Part shown: piece after piece, positions 25,267-34,482 of the stretch
Layout: every line of letters begins with the position of its first letter
Position numbering within the stretch: position 1 is the stretch's first letter
NCBI RefSeq assembly: GCF_023156505.1
Contig: NZ_JALNMJ010000005.1
Location: 235,964-299,963, forward strand
Direction: 5' to 3'
Length of the DNA: 64,000 bases
Source of the DNA: Roseibium sediminicola
GTDB lineage: Bacteria; Pseudomonadota; Alphaproteobacteria; Rhizobiales; Stappiaceae
Made by a program: the position numbers and the translations under genes
The notes under the pieces: generated by a model
The model's database searches: none
Told to the model about the DNA's origin: nothing
The model's input: only the letters and a program-made list of their open reading frames with translations

Positions 25267-25307
25267 GGTTTATGCTCCTGTCTGTCACTTGGCGCAGGGC
25301 TTACGGC

Positions 25308-25472
25308 TCAGTAACCCAGCAGAAACGTGAGCGCGAGCAGCGACAGCAGAATGCCGCTCAGGCCAAAGCCGAAGGCCAGGCGTTTCCAGTCCCGTGCCTC
25401 GCGTGTTCGGATGCGTTCCTGAAGGATGTCGTCATACCGGTCGGCCGCGATGAGAAAACCGTGATGAATCAT
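25308..25472 (-). CDS. 54-residue single-span membrane protein
   Basis: ATG 25472 to TGA 25308, with AAGGGCGA just upstream. The first 32 residues are polar and charged (ADRYDDILQERIRTREARDW), followed by a C-terminal hydrophobic span FGFGLSGILLSLLALTFLLG ending GY. The tail-anchored arrangement suggests an inner-membrane protein with its N terminus in the cytoplasm. The organised polar-then-hydrophobic pattern and its place upstream of the 82-residue gene support it; no homologue recognised. Confidence 0.5.
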   Translation of the reverse strand: MIHHGFLIAADRYDDILQERIRTREARDWKRLAFGFGLSGILLSLLALTFLLGY

Positions 25473-25636
25473 GGTGTCGCCCTTGTATGTCTATGGTCCC
25501 AAACCCGGCCATCGGACCGGATATGTGCTGAAAACGCGTCGCGGGCCTTATGGTTCCACGCGAGGGATGGGAAGCGCCGGCCGTCACGAGCTGATGTTTG
25601 CCTTTTGACCCGGTCAACTGCCCGGCCGGCCAGAAA

Positions 25637-25652
25637 TGTGATCCATGTCACT
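25637..25652. promoter_or_regulatory. CRP-like site upstream of the DUF4399 gene
   Basis: TGTGATCCATGTCACT matches the CRP consensus TGTGA-N6-TCACA at nine of ten fixed positions, about 75 bp before the DUF4399 ATG. Binding is inferred only from this match. Confidence 0.35.
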
Positions 25653-25727
25653 TTCATCAATGGGCCATTGGGCGCATCTTGCTACCTGTAGGCGGATTGG
25701 GGTCCAACACCGATAGGGAGAATCATC

Positions 25728-26153
25728 ATGAAATCCAGCCTGATTGCACTTGCGGCATCGCTCGCCTTTGCCCTGCCCGCAGCGGCGGGAGAAACGCCGG
25801 CGCCGGACGGCGCGAAACTCTATTTCATCAATCTGAAGGATGGCGACACGGTGAAAAGCCCCGTGCTGATCCAGTTCGGGCTTGCCGGCATGGGGGTTGC
25901 CCCGGCCGGTGTGGATGACAAGGAAAACACCGGCCACCACCACCTCATCATCGACGAGGCAATTGAGGGTGAAGAACTGGATGAACCGATCCCGGCCGAC
26001 GATCATCACAAGCATTTCGGCGGCGGTCAGACCGAAACCAGCATCGAGCTGACGCCGGGCATCCACACCTTGCAGCTGGTGCTTGGCGACTGGACCCACA
26101 TTCCGCACAACCCGCCGGTGATGTCGGAAAAGATCACCGTGACGGTGGAATAG
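25728..26153 (+). CDS. DUF4399 periplasmic protein
   Basis: 141 residues with a clear signal peptide (MKSSLIALAASLAFALPAAA). The mature part has the DUF4399 pattern: LYFINLKDGDTVKSP, FGLAGMGVAPAG, a histidine-rich NTGHHHLIID and DDHHKHFGGGQTE, and a beta-strand C terminus with IHTLQLVLGDWTHIPH. The histidine clusters suggest metal binding. Stand-alone gene with GGGAG in front of its ATG and a CRP-like dyad upstream. Family function unknown. Confidence 0.85.
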   Translation: MKSSLIALAASLAFALPAAAGETPAPDGAKLYFINLKDGDTVKSPVLIQFGLAGMGVAPAGVDDKENTGHHHLIIDEAIEGEELDEPIPADDHHKHFGGGQTETSIELTPGIHTLQLVLGDWTHIPHNPPVMSEKITVTVE

Positions 26154-26194
26154 AAGCGTCAGGCATTCAGCCCACTGCGCGAAACAAAAAACAC

Positions 26195-26294
26195 CGTCAC
26201 CCAGAGGAAGCGCTTAGCGCTGTCTCGATGGATGGACTGCTTGTTCATGAGTTCGTGCCGGCCATCACTTTCGGGCCAGACACTCAGGATGACG
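26195..26294. repeat. Intergenic element with CGTCA...TGACG ends
   Basis: Ends CGTCACCCAGAG (26195-26206) and CTCAGGATGACG (26283-26294) are inverted repeats with 10 of 12 matches. The inside includes the palindrome AGCGCTTAGCGCT. It shares its tips with the larger intergenic palindromes but not their body. It lies between the convergent DUF4399 and mcd genes. Confidence 0.5.
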
Positions 26295-26351
26295 ATTTTG
26301 AGCGGGAGACCGCTCCGGAAAGGGAAAGGCGGCGATGCCGCCTTTCATTGC

Positions 26352-28040
26352 TCATGCGTTGCCACGCGTTTCCAGCAGGCGGCGGGCGATGACCTGGGCC
26401 TGGATTTCCGCGGCGCCCTCGAAGATGTTGAGGATGCGTGCGTCGCAGAGCACGCGGGAAATGGCATATTCCAGCGCAAAACCGTTGCCGCCATGGATCT
26501 GCAGGGCGTTATCCGCTGCTGCCCAGGCGACGCGAGCGCCGAGCAGCTTGGCCATGCCGGCCTCCAGATCGCAGCGCTTGCCCGAATCCTTCTGCCAGGA
26601 CGAGAAATAAGTCAGCTGGCGGGCGATCATCAGTTCCACGCTCATCAGCGCCAGCTTGTCGGAGACGCGCGGAAAGTGGATCAGCGCCTTGCCGAACTGG
26701 ATGCGTTCCTCGGCGTATTTCAAACCGAGGTCGAGCGCGGACTGGGCAACGCCGAGCGCTCGGGCCGCTGTCTGGATGCGGGCGCCCTCGAAGGTCTGCA
26801 TGAGCTGCTTGAAGCCTTCGCCCTCGACCTGGCCTAAAAGGTTTTCGCCCTTGACCTCGAAGCCGTCGAAGGCGATCTCGTATTCCTTCATTCCGCGATA
26901 TCCGAGCACCTCGATCTCACCGCCGCTCATGCCTTCGGCCGGGAACGGATCTTCATCCGTACCGCGGGGCTTTTCGGCGATGAACATCGACAGACCCTTG
27001 TAGCCCGGCTCGTCCGGATTGGTGCGGGCGAGCAGCGTCATGATGTCGGCACGCACCGGATGGGTGATCCAGGTCTTGTTGCCCGAGACCTTCCAGGTGT
27101 CGCCGTCCTTGACCGCGCGGGTCTTCAACGAGGCCAGGTCCGAGCCCGTGTTGGGCTCGGTGAAGACGGCGGTCGGCAGGATCTCGCCGGACGCGATTTT
27201 CGGCAGCCAATGCTGTTTCTGCTCTTCTGTGCCGCCGCACAGGATCAGCTCGGCTGCGATTTCGGAGCGGGTGCCGAGGGAGCCGACGCCGATATAGGCA
27301 CGGGAAAGCTCCTCGGAGACCACGCACATGGCCTCCTTGCCGAGGCCGAGCCCGCCATACTCCTCAGGGATCGTCAGGCCGAAGACCCCGAGCTCGGACA
27401 TCTGCTCGATGACTTCCAGCGGGATATACTCGTTGTTGAGGTGCCACTCATGGGCATGGGGCACGACGGTGCCCTCGGCAAAGCGGCGCATCTCGTTGCG
27501 GATCTGCTCCATGGTCTCGTCGAGACCCGGATCGCCGAAAGTGGAGTGGCCGGCCTGGTCGCGGATCAGGCTGGTGATCTCGGCACGGATCTCCGGCGTG
27601 TTGCCGGTGTCGATCAGCGATGCGATTTCGGGCGTGTGAAACTCCTGGGTTTCAGCAAAGGAGATCCCGAGATCGGCGAGGCGCACGAACTCGCCCTGGT
27701 TCATCGGAATGCCGCCGAAGATCTGCGCCAGGTATTCGGCAAAGCCGAGCTGGACGATCCGGTCTTCCAGAGTGCCGTACCGGCCTTCACCCGACAGGCG
27801 GCGCGCATAGGCATCCAGCTGGCGCAGTGCCTCGACATAGGTCGCCAGCCAGGCGAGGCCGTGCGTGGCCCGCTGTTCCTGTTCCATCCGGGTCGACGAG
27901 ATCCGGCCGTCCTGGGTCACCAGCTCGCGCACACGCTGCGCTGCGAGAGTGAGCAGCCGGTCGAGGGTGTTTACGGCCGCCTCCGTTCGTTCTTGAAGGG
28001 TTTCCCGATTTTCTGCCGCCGGAAGCGCTGCGGTGGACAT
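26352..28040 (-). CDS. mcd: (2S)-methylsuccinyl-CoA dehydrogenase
   Basis: 562 residues from ATG 28040, with ACGGAG about seven bases before it; in-frame ATGs further up are less well placed. An acyl-CoA dehydrogenase with an N-terminal extension of about 160 residues, the mark of Mcd. The FAD/substrate region has AVFTEPNTGSDLASL and SGNKTWITHPVRADIMTLLARTNP (split) with the W-I-T motif known from methylsuccinyl-CoA dehydrogenases, the GYRGMKEYEIAF loop with the catalytic Glu, and HGGNGFALEY near the end. It oxidises methylsuccinyl-CoA to mesaconyl-CoA in the ethylmalonyl-CoA pathway for acetyl-CoA assimilation. Other pathway genes are not in this window. Confidence 0.88.
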   Translation of the reverse strand: MSTAALPAAENRETLQERTEAAVNTLDRLLTLAAQRVRELVTQDGRISSTRMEQEQRATHGLAWLATYVEALRQLDAYARRLSGEGRYGTLEDRIVQLGFAEYLAQIFGGIPMNQGEFVRLADLGISFAETQEFHTPEIASLIDTGNTPEIRAEITSLIRDQAGHSTFGDPGLDETMEQIRNEMRRFAEGTVVPHAHEWHLNNEYIPLEVIEQMSELGVFGLTIPEEYGGLGLGKEAMCVVSEELSRAYIGVGSLGTRSEIAAELILCGGTEEQKQHWLPKIASGEILPTAVFTEPNTGSDLASLKTRAVKDGDTWKVSGNKTWITHPVRADIMTLLARTNPDEPGYKGLSMFIAEKPRGTDEDPFPAEGMSGGEIEVLGYRGMKEYEIAFDGFEVKGENLLGQVEGEGFKQLMQTFEGARIQTAARALGVAQSALDLGLKYAEERIQFGKALIHFPRVSDKLALMSVELMIARQLTYFSSWQKDSGKRCDLEAGMAKLLGARVAWAAADNALQIHGGNGFALEYAISRVLCDARILNIFEGAAEIQAQVIARRLLETRGNA

Positions 28041-28202
28041 GGCCATCTCCGTTTTCATTTGTTGCGCCGGGGCGCTTTTTGTTGAAGCTATGTTGCGTCG
28101 CACACAGGTATTTGTCGAGAGCGAATTTATAGACCTTTTGGACGAGGGGAATTTTGCGGGCGGGCTTGACGGCGGGCCATCGCAAAGGCCACATCAAAGG
28201 CC

Positions 28203-29108
28203 ATGAGCGCCCGACAGACAGTCCTTGTGATCTATGCCGTCCTCAAGGACGCGATTGGCCACTTTGCCCGCGACGACGGTTTCGCCATGGCCAGCCATGT
28301 CGCCCTGTCCGGCCTGCTGGCGGTGTTTCCGCTGCTGATCTTCATTGCTTCTCTGGCGGCTTTTTTCGGCATGACCGGCGCCGCGGACACCGTTTCGGAG
28401 CTTCTGTTCGATGCCTGGCCGGAAAGCGTCGCCTCGCCGGTCGTGCGCGAGGTCCAGAACGTCCTCACGGTGCGCCGTGGAGACTTGCTGACTTTCGGCG
28501 CGGTGGCGGCATTGTGGTTTTCCTCCAATGGCGTGGAGGCCCTGCGCACGGCGCTGAACCGGGCCTACCGTCAGCACGAGCACCGCTCGTTCGTGCTGCT
28601 CAGGCTGCAGTCCATCGCGCTGGTCCTGTTCGGGGCCGGCATTTTGCTCGCCTATACGTTTCTCGTGGTTCTGGCGCCGCTCGGGCTGGAGGCGCTTACA
28701 GCCTATATGCCCAAGGTGGAGGCCTTTCTGCTGTCGATCAATGTCGCCCGGTTCACGCTGGCCGGCTCGCTTCTGGTGATGGGGCTGTTCATCACACATT
28801 GGCTGCTACCGTCGGGCACCCGCAGGTTCCGGGATCTGTGGCCCGGGGTCCTGGCGACCCTGGTCATGTGGATCATTGCCGGCAGCGCCTTCGGTGCTTA
28901 CCTCGCCAGCTTCGCCAACTACGTCTCCACCTATGGCGGTCTCGCCGGGATCATGACCGCGCTGATCTTTCTCTATATCTGCGCGCTGGTGTTCATCCTG
29001 GGCGGTGAACTGAATGCCGCAATCTTGCGGCAGCGGCGCTACTGGCAGCGCCAGAGAGACCGGCGGGAAATGACCGTTCCGGCAGAGGCAACGCCGCCGA
29101 GTTTCTGA
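28203..29108 (+). CDS. YihY/BrkB-family inner-membrane protein
   Basis: 301 residues with six membrane spans. The N-terminal GFAMASHVALSGLLAVFPLLIF pattern and ALWFSSNGVEALRTALNRAY, plus the LPSGTRRFRDLWPGV segment, are typical of the family once misannotated as ribonuclease BN. It has no nuclease motif. Function unknown; sometimes suggested as a transporter. Divergent from mcd. Confidence 0.88.
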   Translation: MSARQTVLVIYAVLKDAIGHFARDDGFAMASHVALSGLLAVFPLLIFIASLAAFFGMTGAADTVSELLFDAWPESVASPVVREVQNVLTVRRGDLLTFGAVAALWFSSNGVEALRTALNRAYRQHEHRSFVLLRLQSIALVLFGAGILLAYTFLVVLAPLGLEALTAYMPKVEAFLLSINVARFTLAGSLLVMGLFITHWLLPSGTRRFRDLWPGVLATLVMWIIAGSAFGAYLASFANYVSTYGGLAGIMTALIFLYICALVFILGGELNAAILRQRRYWQRQRDRREMTVPAEATPPSF

Positions 29109-29121
29109 TGGTCCTGTCGGC

Positions 29122-29988
29122 CTATCTGGCCGTTCGAATGGTCAGAACCGCGCCGATCACCAGGGCCATGCCGGCAATCTGGATCAAGGTCAGCGTCTCG
29201 CCGAACAGAAAATAGCTTTCCACCGCGGTGGCGACCGGCACCAGATAAAACAGGCTGGCGACCTTCGAAACCGCGCCGTCACGGATCAGCACCATCAGCA
29301 GGAGAATGGCCCCGACCGACAGCACCAGCACAAGCCAGGCCATGGCGAAGATCAGTTCACCGGACCACATGATCCGCCAGCTTTCGGTCAGGGTGAGTGG
29401 AGCGGTGACGATGAGGGCGCCGACATATTGCCAGACCGTCGCGGCCAGGAGATCGGTCTGCTGTACGAACCGCTTCTGATAGACGGTGCCGAGACTGATG
29501 GCGGCGACCGCAATGAACACCACACCGATGGTTGCCGGCGTGATGCCAGAGCCGCCAAGGTCGAATTTGGGGCCGAGCACCAGCGCGAGGCCGGTCGCGC
29601 CGATCGCCATGGATAGCCAGTGCTTCACCGAAATCGTCTCGTTCAGAAGCGCGACGGCCATCAGGGCCGTCAACACGGGCTGAAGCCCGACAATGATCGA
29701 CGACAGCCCCGCTGGCATGCCCTGCTTGATCGCCCAGAAGACCCCGCCGAGATAGATCCCGTGCACCAGCATGCCGGTGACGACGCAGTGCAAAATGGCC
29801 ACCGGTGTCTTTGGCCAGGACTTTGCCAGGAGCATCGCCAACAGAATCAGCACGGGCAGGACGATCACGAACCGCACTGTCAAAAACACCATTGGATCGA
29901 TATACGGGGCGCCCAGTTTGGAGCCAACGAACCCGGTCGACCACAGAAGCACGAAGATTGCCGGCGATAGTCTGGCAAGGGAAATCAA
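29122..29988 (-). CDS. EamA/DMT-family transporter
   Basis: 288 residues from TTG 29988, which has GAGG six bases upstream; TTG 30000 in the same frame has none. Ten hydrophobic segments in two EamA repeats, the first starting FVLLWSTGFVGSKLGAPYIDP, the second after about residue 145. Drug/metabolite exporters of this type usually extrude amino acids or metabolites through the inner membrane. Substrate unknown. Convergent with the yihY gene, 13 bp apart. Confidence 0.85.
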   Translation of the reverse strand: MISLARLSPAIFVLLWSTGFVGSKLGAPYIDPMVFLTVRFVIVLPVLILLAMLLAKSWPKTPVAILHCVVTGMLVHGIYLGGVFWAIKQGMPAGLSSIIVGLQPVLTALMAVALLNETISVKHWLSMAIGATGLALVLGPKFDLGGSGITPATIGVVFIAVAAISLGTVYQKRFVQQTDLLAATVWQYVGALIVTAPLTLTESWRIMWSGELIFAMAWLVLVLSVGAILLLMVLIRDGAVSKVASLFYLVPVATAVESYFLFGETLTLIQIAGMALVIGAVLTIRTAR

Positions 29989-30128
29989 GAGGCACCTCAA
30001 AGGCTAAGAGAAAAATGCCGTAGCGGAAGAAGAGCGTGGGTTCGGCGGTGTCGCCTGGGTGTTAACTGTAAATTGGCAATTTTAGCCAACTCTACGGGGC
30101 CAACGTTCGTGTTAAGGGACATACGCTG

Positions 30129-32135
30129 GTGGCCTTCGGATCTCAATCACCTTTTCAGATCTTGTTCAACTTGTCGGTCAAGGTCAGGATTCTTGCCTTG
30201 AGCCTGTTTACGATTGTCGGGCTTCTGGCAATAGGCGGGGTCTTCTTCTGGAGCCAGGGCGAGCTCAATTCCGCCTTCGCGCGCATGAGCGGCAGCTCGA
30301 CGCTGGCGGAACAGGTCGGCAGCCTGTCTGAAGCCGGCGGGAAACTGCGCACGATTGAAGAACATTATCTCAGCGCGCCGTCATCGGAGAGCTTTGCAAC
30401 TTTCGCGGCCGAGCTCGAAACGGCAAACGGCATTCTGAACGAGGTTGAGACCAACCCGGCTGCCGCGGCCTATTCCGCCGAAATTGCCGATGTCCGTGAC
30501 ACGCTCGCGGGCACCAAGGGCGCTTTCGAAATGCTCGACGCGGTGCAGCAGAAAATCGGCTATGACGCGACCCAGGGACAGCTCGCGGGTCTCAACCAGT
30601 ATGCCGGGGCCGTTAAGGACCGTCTTGCTGAGGAAATGAAATTCGGAGGCGGACCGGATTTTGAAAAACTGGCCCGCGCGATCCTGGCGGTACAGCTGGC
30701 CGAGAAAGAGTTCACGCTCAACAACACTCCTGCGGCCAAGGAAGTGTTCGACAACCAGTTTGCCGCTTTCGAAAAGTTGCTGAAAAAGGTCTATATCTCC
30801 GACGCGATCAAAAAGGAACTCGCCGACAATATGGCCCAGTACAAGGTCACGTTCGACGAGTACACGGTCGCCAACGCCGATAAAGCCAAGCAGGAGCAGC
30901 TGCTGAAGGATCTGTTCAGTCTTGTTCCGCCGCACATCGCATCACTGAACCAGGCGGCCAATACCATGCAGATGGAAGCCTCGGCGCAGCTGGAAACGGC
31001 CCGGTCCATCGCAGCTTATGCCATTGGCGGCACCATCCTGGTTCTCCTGATCCTTCTGCCCGCCATCGCGATCCTGATCGGTCAGTCCGTTGCACGGCCG
31101 CTGGCACGCCTGCAGGCGGCGATGGAAGCATTGGCCAGCGGTCAGACAGATCTCGACCTTCCCGAAATGGCCGGCAACACCGAACTGGCCTCCATGAGCC
31201 GCACGGTGCAGGTGTTCCGGGACAATGCCGTGGAACGCGCGGAGCTCGCCAGCGCCCAGGACCTGGAAAACCGCCAGCGAGAGGAGCGCGTCGCCCGGCT
31301 CGACGGCCTGATCGGCCGTTTCGAAGGCACGGTGTCCGCGGCTCTCGACAGTCTCGACAGGGCGAATGGCGAGCTGCGCCAGACGTCCCAGTCGATGGAA
31401 CAATCCGCCGACGATGTTGCCAATCAGTCGGGCGAGGCCAAGGATGCGGTGCGCACCGCGGCCGAGAACGTGACCTCCGCGGCCCATTCGGCCGAGGAAC
31501 TGGCAGCGTCGATTGCCGAAATCGCCAGCCAGGCCAACAAGTCCACCGAGGTCGCCCAGCAGGCGGTTATGAGCGCTTCCTCGACCGTGTCGACGATGCA
31601 GGAACTCTCGAGTGCTGCCGACCGGATCGGCGAAGTCATGGGCCTCATTCGCGATATTGCCAACCAGACCAATCTGCTTGCGCTGAACGCCACCATCGAG
31701 GCGGCTCGGGCCGGCGAGGCCGGCAAGGGCTTCGCGGTTGTGGCCGCGGAAGTGAAACAGCTCGCCGACCAGACCTCGAAGGCGACCGAAGACATCGCCA
31801 CCCAGATCGAGGCGATCCAGGGATCGTCCGGCCAGGCCGTGGCAGCCATCGAAGACGTCAACCGGATCATTGCCGACATGGAAGGCCTTGCCTCGGCCGT
31901 TGCCTCAGCAGTGCAGCAGCAGGACGAAGCGGTGCAGGTGATTTCCGAAAACGTCTCCAGCGCCTCGACCCGCTCGGAAGAAGGTGTGACCCGCATGGAA
32001 GCGGTCGGTTCCGCGGCGGAACTGGCGCGCTCGAACGGTTCGGAAGTCGAGCAACTGGCAGAATCGCTCGGCCAGCAGGGTGCTCTGATCCGGCAGGAAG
32101 TGGCGCAGTTCCTCCAGGGCGTGCGCAGCGCCTGA
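30129..32135 (+). CDS. Methyl-accepting chemotaxis protein
   Basis: 668 residues from GTG 30129. Membrane span near residues 20-42, a helical periplasmic sensor of about 250 residues, a second span ([19 protein letters not shown], about 298-316), HAMP segment starting SVARPLARL, and the cytoplasmic signalling domain with the hairpin tip [20 protein letters not shown] followed by [16 protein letters not shown]. The sensor is long and helical without a recognised ligand-binding signature. No che genes adjoin it. A hairpin terminator follows. Confidence 0.92.
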   Translation: MAFGSQSPFQILFNLSVKVRILALSLFTIVGLLAIGGVFFWSQGELNSAFARMSGSSTLAEQVGSLSEAGGKLRTIEEHYLSAPSSESFATFAAELETANGILNEVETNPAAAAYSAEIADVRDTLAGTKGAFEMLDAVQQKIGYDATQGQLAGLNQYAGAVKDRLAEEMKFGGGPDFEKLARAILAVQLAEKEFTLNNTPAAKEVFDNQFAAFEKLLKKVYISDAIKKELADNMAQYKVTFDEYTVANADKAKQEQLLKDLFSLVPPHIASLNQAANTMQMEASAQLETARSIAAYAIGGTILVLLILLPAIAILIGQSVARPLARLQAAMEALASGQTDLDLPEMAGNTELASMSRTVQVFRDNAVERAELASAQDLENRQREERVARLDGLIGRFEGTVSAALDSLDRANGELRQTSQSMEQSADDVANQSGEAKDAVRTAAENVTSAAHSAEELAASIAEIASQANKSTEVAQQAVMSASSTVSTMQELSSAADRIGEVMGLIRDIANQTNLLALNATIEAARAGEAGKGFAVVAAEVKQLADQTSKATEDIATQIEAIQGSSGQAVAAIEDVNRIIADMEGLASAVASAVQQQDEAVQVISENVSSASTRSEEGVTRMEAVGSAAELARSNGSEVEQLAESLGQQGALIRQEVAQFLQGVRSA

Positions 32136-32162
32136 CCGGCCCGCAAATCCGATTTCCTACAA

Positions 32163-32195
32163 AACGCCGCGTCAGACCCGACGCGGCGTTTCGCC
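32163..32195 (+). terminator. Terminator after the chemoreceptor gene
   Basis: AACGCCGCGTC (32163-32173), loop AGACCC, GACGCGGCGTT (32180-32190), followed by TCGCCCTT; an 11-bp perfect stem 27 bp after the stop. Confidence 0.8.
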
Positions 32196-32277
32196 CTTCT
32201 GGCGGACCGTGTTTCTTCGTGCTAGCCATTCTTCTCACGATAGCCCGAGAGGGCGTGCTTGAAGAGGGCGGAGCGGA

Positions 32278-33462
32278 ATGCAGGAAGAAATCGTCATCAT
32301 CGGCGCCGGTCAGGCCGGCGCGCAGGTTGCCCAATCCCTGCGGCAGGGCGGATTTGAAGGTCCGCTGCGGCTCATCGGTGACGAACCCCATCCGCCCTAT
32401 CAACGCCCGCCGCTGTCGAAAAAATTTCTTGCAGGCGAAATCGGCGCAGAAGGCCTGTGGCTGCGTCCGCCGGCGTTCTTCACCACCAACAACATCGATC
32501 ATATTCCGAACACGCGCGTGACCCGGATCGACAGGGCTGCCAAGCGCCTGGAACTGGAAAACGGCGACACGCTGCCCTATGGCAAGCTCGTCCTGGCGAC
32601 CGGCACGAACGCGCGCTTCCTCAAGCTGGATGGGGCCGACAAGACAGGTGTCGTCACGCTGCGCTCCATTGCCGATGTCGACGTGATCCGGGACATGATG
32701 CAGGCAAGCCGAAGGATCGCCATCATCGGCGCCGGCTATATCGGTCTGGAGGTCGCCGCCGTCGCCAGGTCGCTCGGCAAGGACGTCACCGTGATCGAGG
32801 CGCTGGACCGGCCGATGAAACGGGTGGTCAGCCAGACGGTGTCCGATTTTTTCTCCACGCTGCACCAGGGCGAGGGCATCGATCTGAAGCTCAACACCGG
32901 TGTCGAGGCCATTGAAGGGGGCGACAGTGTCACCGGTGTGCGTTTGAGCGGCGGTGAAGTTGTTCCGGCCGAGCTGGTGCTGGTCGCCGTTGGCGCCGAG
33001 CCCAATGACAAATTGGCGGAAGATGCTGGCCTGGAAGTGGACAACGGCATTCTGGTGGATGGGTGCGGCCAGACCAGCGATCCGGATATTTTTGCGGCCG
33101 GCGATTGCACCCGCTTTTATTCCGGCCGCTACCAGCGCTCCGTGCGCATGGAAAGCGTCCAGAACGCCATCGACCAAGCAAAGGCAGTGGCGCAAGCCTT
33201 GCTCGGCCAGGACGTCGACTACGACCCGCTGCCCTGGTTCTGGTCCGACCAATATGACATCAAGCTCCAGATCGCCGGCCTGTCGGAAGGCTATGACGAG
33301 ACCAAGGTCGCCGGCTCGCCCGCAGACAGCAAATTCTATGTCGCCTATCTGAGAGACGGCCGGCTGATTGCCGTCGACAGCATCAACTCGCCACGCTCGC
33401 ACATGATGGCCCGCCGGGTCATCGGCGAGACCTGGCGCGACGACCTGCTGCCGGAGGCATGA
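32278..33462 (+). CDS. FAD-dependent ferredoxin reductase-like oxidoreductase
   Basis: 394 residues. Two dinucleotide-binding folds: FAD-binding VIIGAGQAGAQVA at the N terminus and NAD(P)-binding AIIGAGYIGLEVAAVA near residue 150, plus IFAAGDCTRF near residue 270 and a C-terminal reductase domain. Resembles putidaredoxin/rhodocoxin reductases that feed electrons to [2Fe-2S] ferredoxins for P450 or Rieske oxygenases. No ferredoxin or oxygenase gene is adjacent, so the partner is elsewhere. PPLSKKFLAGE is the conserved active-site loop of this class. Confidence 0.9.
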   Translation: MQEEIVIIGAGQAGAQVAQSLRQGGFEGPLRLIGDEPHPPYQRPPLSKKFLAGEIGAEGLWLRPPAFFTTNNIDHIPNTRVTRIDRAAKRLELENGDTLPYGKLVLATGTNARFLKLDGADKTGVVTLRSIADVDVIRDMMQASRRIAIIGAGYIGLEVAAVARSLGKDVTVIEALDRPMKRVVSQTVSDFFSTLHQGEGIDLKLNTGVEAIEGGDSVTGVRLSGGEVVPAELVLVAVGAEPNDKLAEDAGLEVDNGILVDGCGQTSDPDIFAAGDCTRFYSGRYQRSVRMESVQNAIDQAKAVAQALLGQDVDYDPLPWFWSDQYDIKLQIAGLSEGYDETKVAGSPADSKFYVAYLRDGRLIAVDSINSPRSHMMARRVIGETWRDDLLPEA

Positions 33463-33492
33463 GGCGGGCAGATTGCGGAAGTGTATAATTCT

Positions 33493-33603
33493 CGTCATGC
33501 CATGGCTTGACCATGGCATCCACGCCATTGCTGGCCCAAACTGCAATGCCATCCTTGTGGCAAAGCAACGGCATGGATTGCAGGGTCAAGCCCTGCAATG
33601 ACG
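33493..33603. repeat. Intergenic palindromic repeat, family 2
   Basis: Left arm starts CGTCATGCCATGGCTTGACC (33493) and the complement of the right arm starts CGTCATTGCAGGGCTTGACC (33603). The arms share GCTTGACC, a TCCAYGCC core and TTGC; they can fold back over about 110 bp. The GTCAT...GGCTTGACC...ATGGA pattern is common in intergenic regions of alphaproteobacteria. Lies between convergent genes. Confidence 0.7.
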
Positions 33604-33652
33604 ATGGAAGGGGCAGGAATGTCTGATGCGTTCGGTCGCAGCAGACATTTAC

Positions 33653-34447
33653 TCAGCCAACCGCATTCTGCAGAATGAGCCGGGTGGTTTCCTTCGGGAT
33701 TTCCAGATGCACCATGTGGCCGACACGCTCGAAGATGTGCGTGGCGACGGTGCCGGGCAGCTTGTGCGCCTGGCGGGTCGGCAACACGCGGTCCTGTGTG
33801 CCCCACACGACCTTGATCGGCATGGTCAGGGCCGCCAGTTCGTCGCGGGGCAGGGTCTTTTGCACTGTTCCGTCGATGATTTCGCCGGCAATCGTCTCAA
33901 GGGCCGCCGCGGCCCCGGGCCGCGCCCGGCTCTCAGCCGCGGTTTTGGCGAGGAACTTCGGCAGTTTGAACTCCCAGCCAAAGAACTGCTCCAGCAGCAC
34001 TTCCATCATCTCCGGATCCGACGCCACCGCGTAGCGGCGCAGCAGGCGGTGATTGATTTCCGGGCCGAAACCGCCGGGCGCAAGCAAGGTCATGCTGGCG
34101 ACCAGGTCGGGATTGCGCAGCGCGATCAGGGCGGCGACGGCGCCGCCCATGGAATGGCCGACCAGATGCACCCGCGGGATGTCCAGCGCTTCCAGGGATT
34201 GTGTAACGGCTTTGGCGGCGATGCCCGCATTGCCGATGCGTGGCCAGTCGAGCGCCTCGCCGTGCCCCGGAAGGTCAAACGCGATGGAGCTCTTGCGGGG
34301 GGCAAGTCCGGTCTGGATGTTCAGCCAGGTCTGCCGGTCGCCGCCAAAACCGTGCAGCAGCACGATCGGTGCGCCGTTGTCTTCTCCGGTTGCGGCTTGC
34401 TCGCGGTGGGGCAGGTGTTTTGGGGCATTCGGGCGGAGATCTGTCAT
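33653..34447 (-). CDS. Alpha/beta hydrolase
   Basis: 264 residues. Oxyanion segment IVLLHGFGGDRQTW, nucleophile elbow VHLVGHSMGGAVAAL with the catalytic serine, Asp in VVWGTQDRVLP and terminal His in VGHMVHLEIP, so the triad is complete. Resembles the hydrolases related to acetoin dehydrogenase E2 C-terminal domains, but without a lipoyl domain. Substrate unknown. Lies 35 bp after the cyclase gene on the same strand, so co-transcription is likely. Confidence 0.87.
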   Translation of the reverse strand: MTDLRPNAPKHLPHREQAATGEDNGAPIVLLHGFGGDRQTWLNIQTGLAPRKSSIAFDLPGHGEALDWPRIGNAGIAAKAVTQSLEALDIPRVHLVGHSMGGAVAALIALRNPDLVASMTLLAPGGFGPEINHRLLRRYAVASDPEMMEVLLEQFFGWEFKLPKFLAKTAAESRARPGAAAALETIAGEIIDGTVQKTLPRDELAALTMPIKVVWGTQDRVLPTRQAHKLPGTVATHIFERVGHMVHLEIPKETTRLILQNAVG

Positions 34448-34482
34448 GAAGTCTGCTTTGTCAGGTGGGAAAAAGGCGGGTG

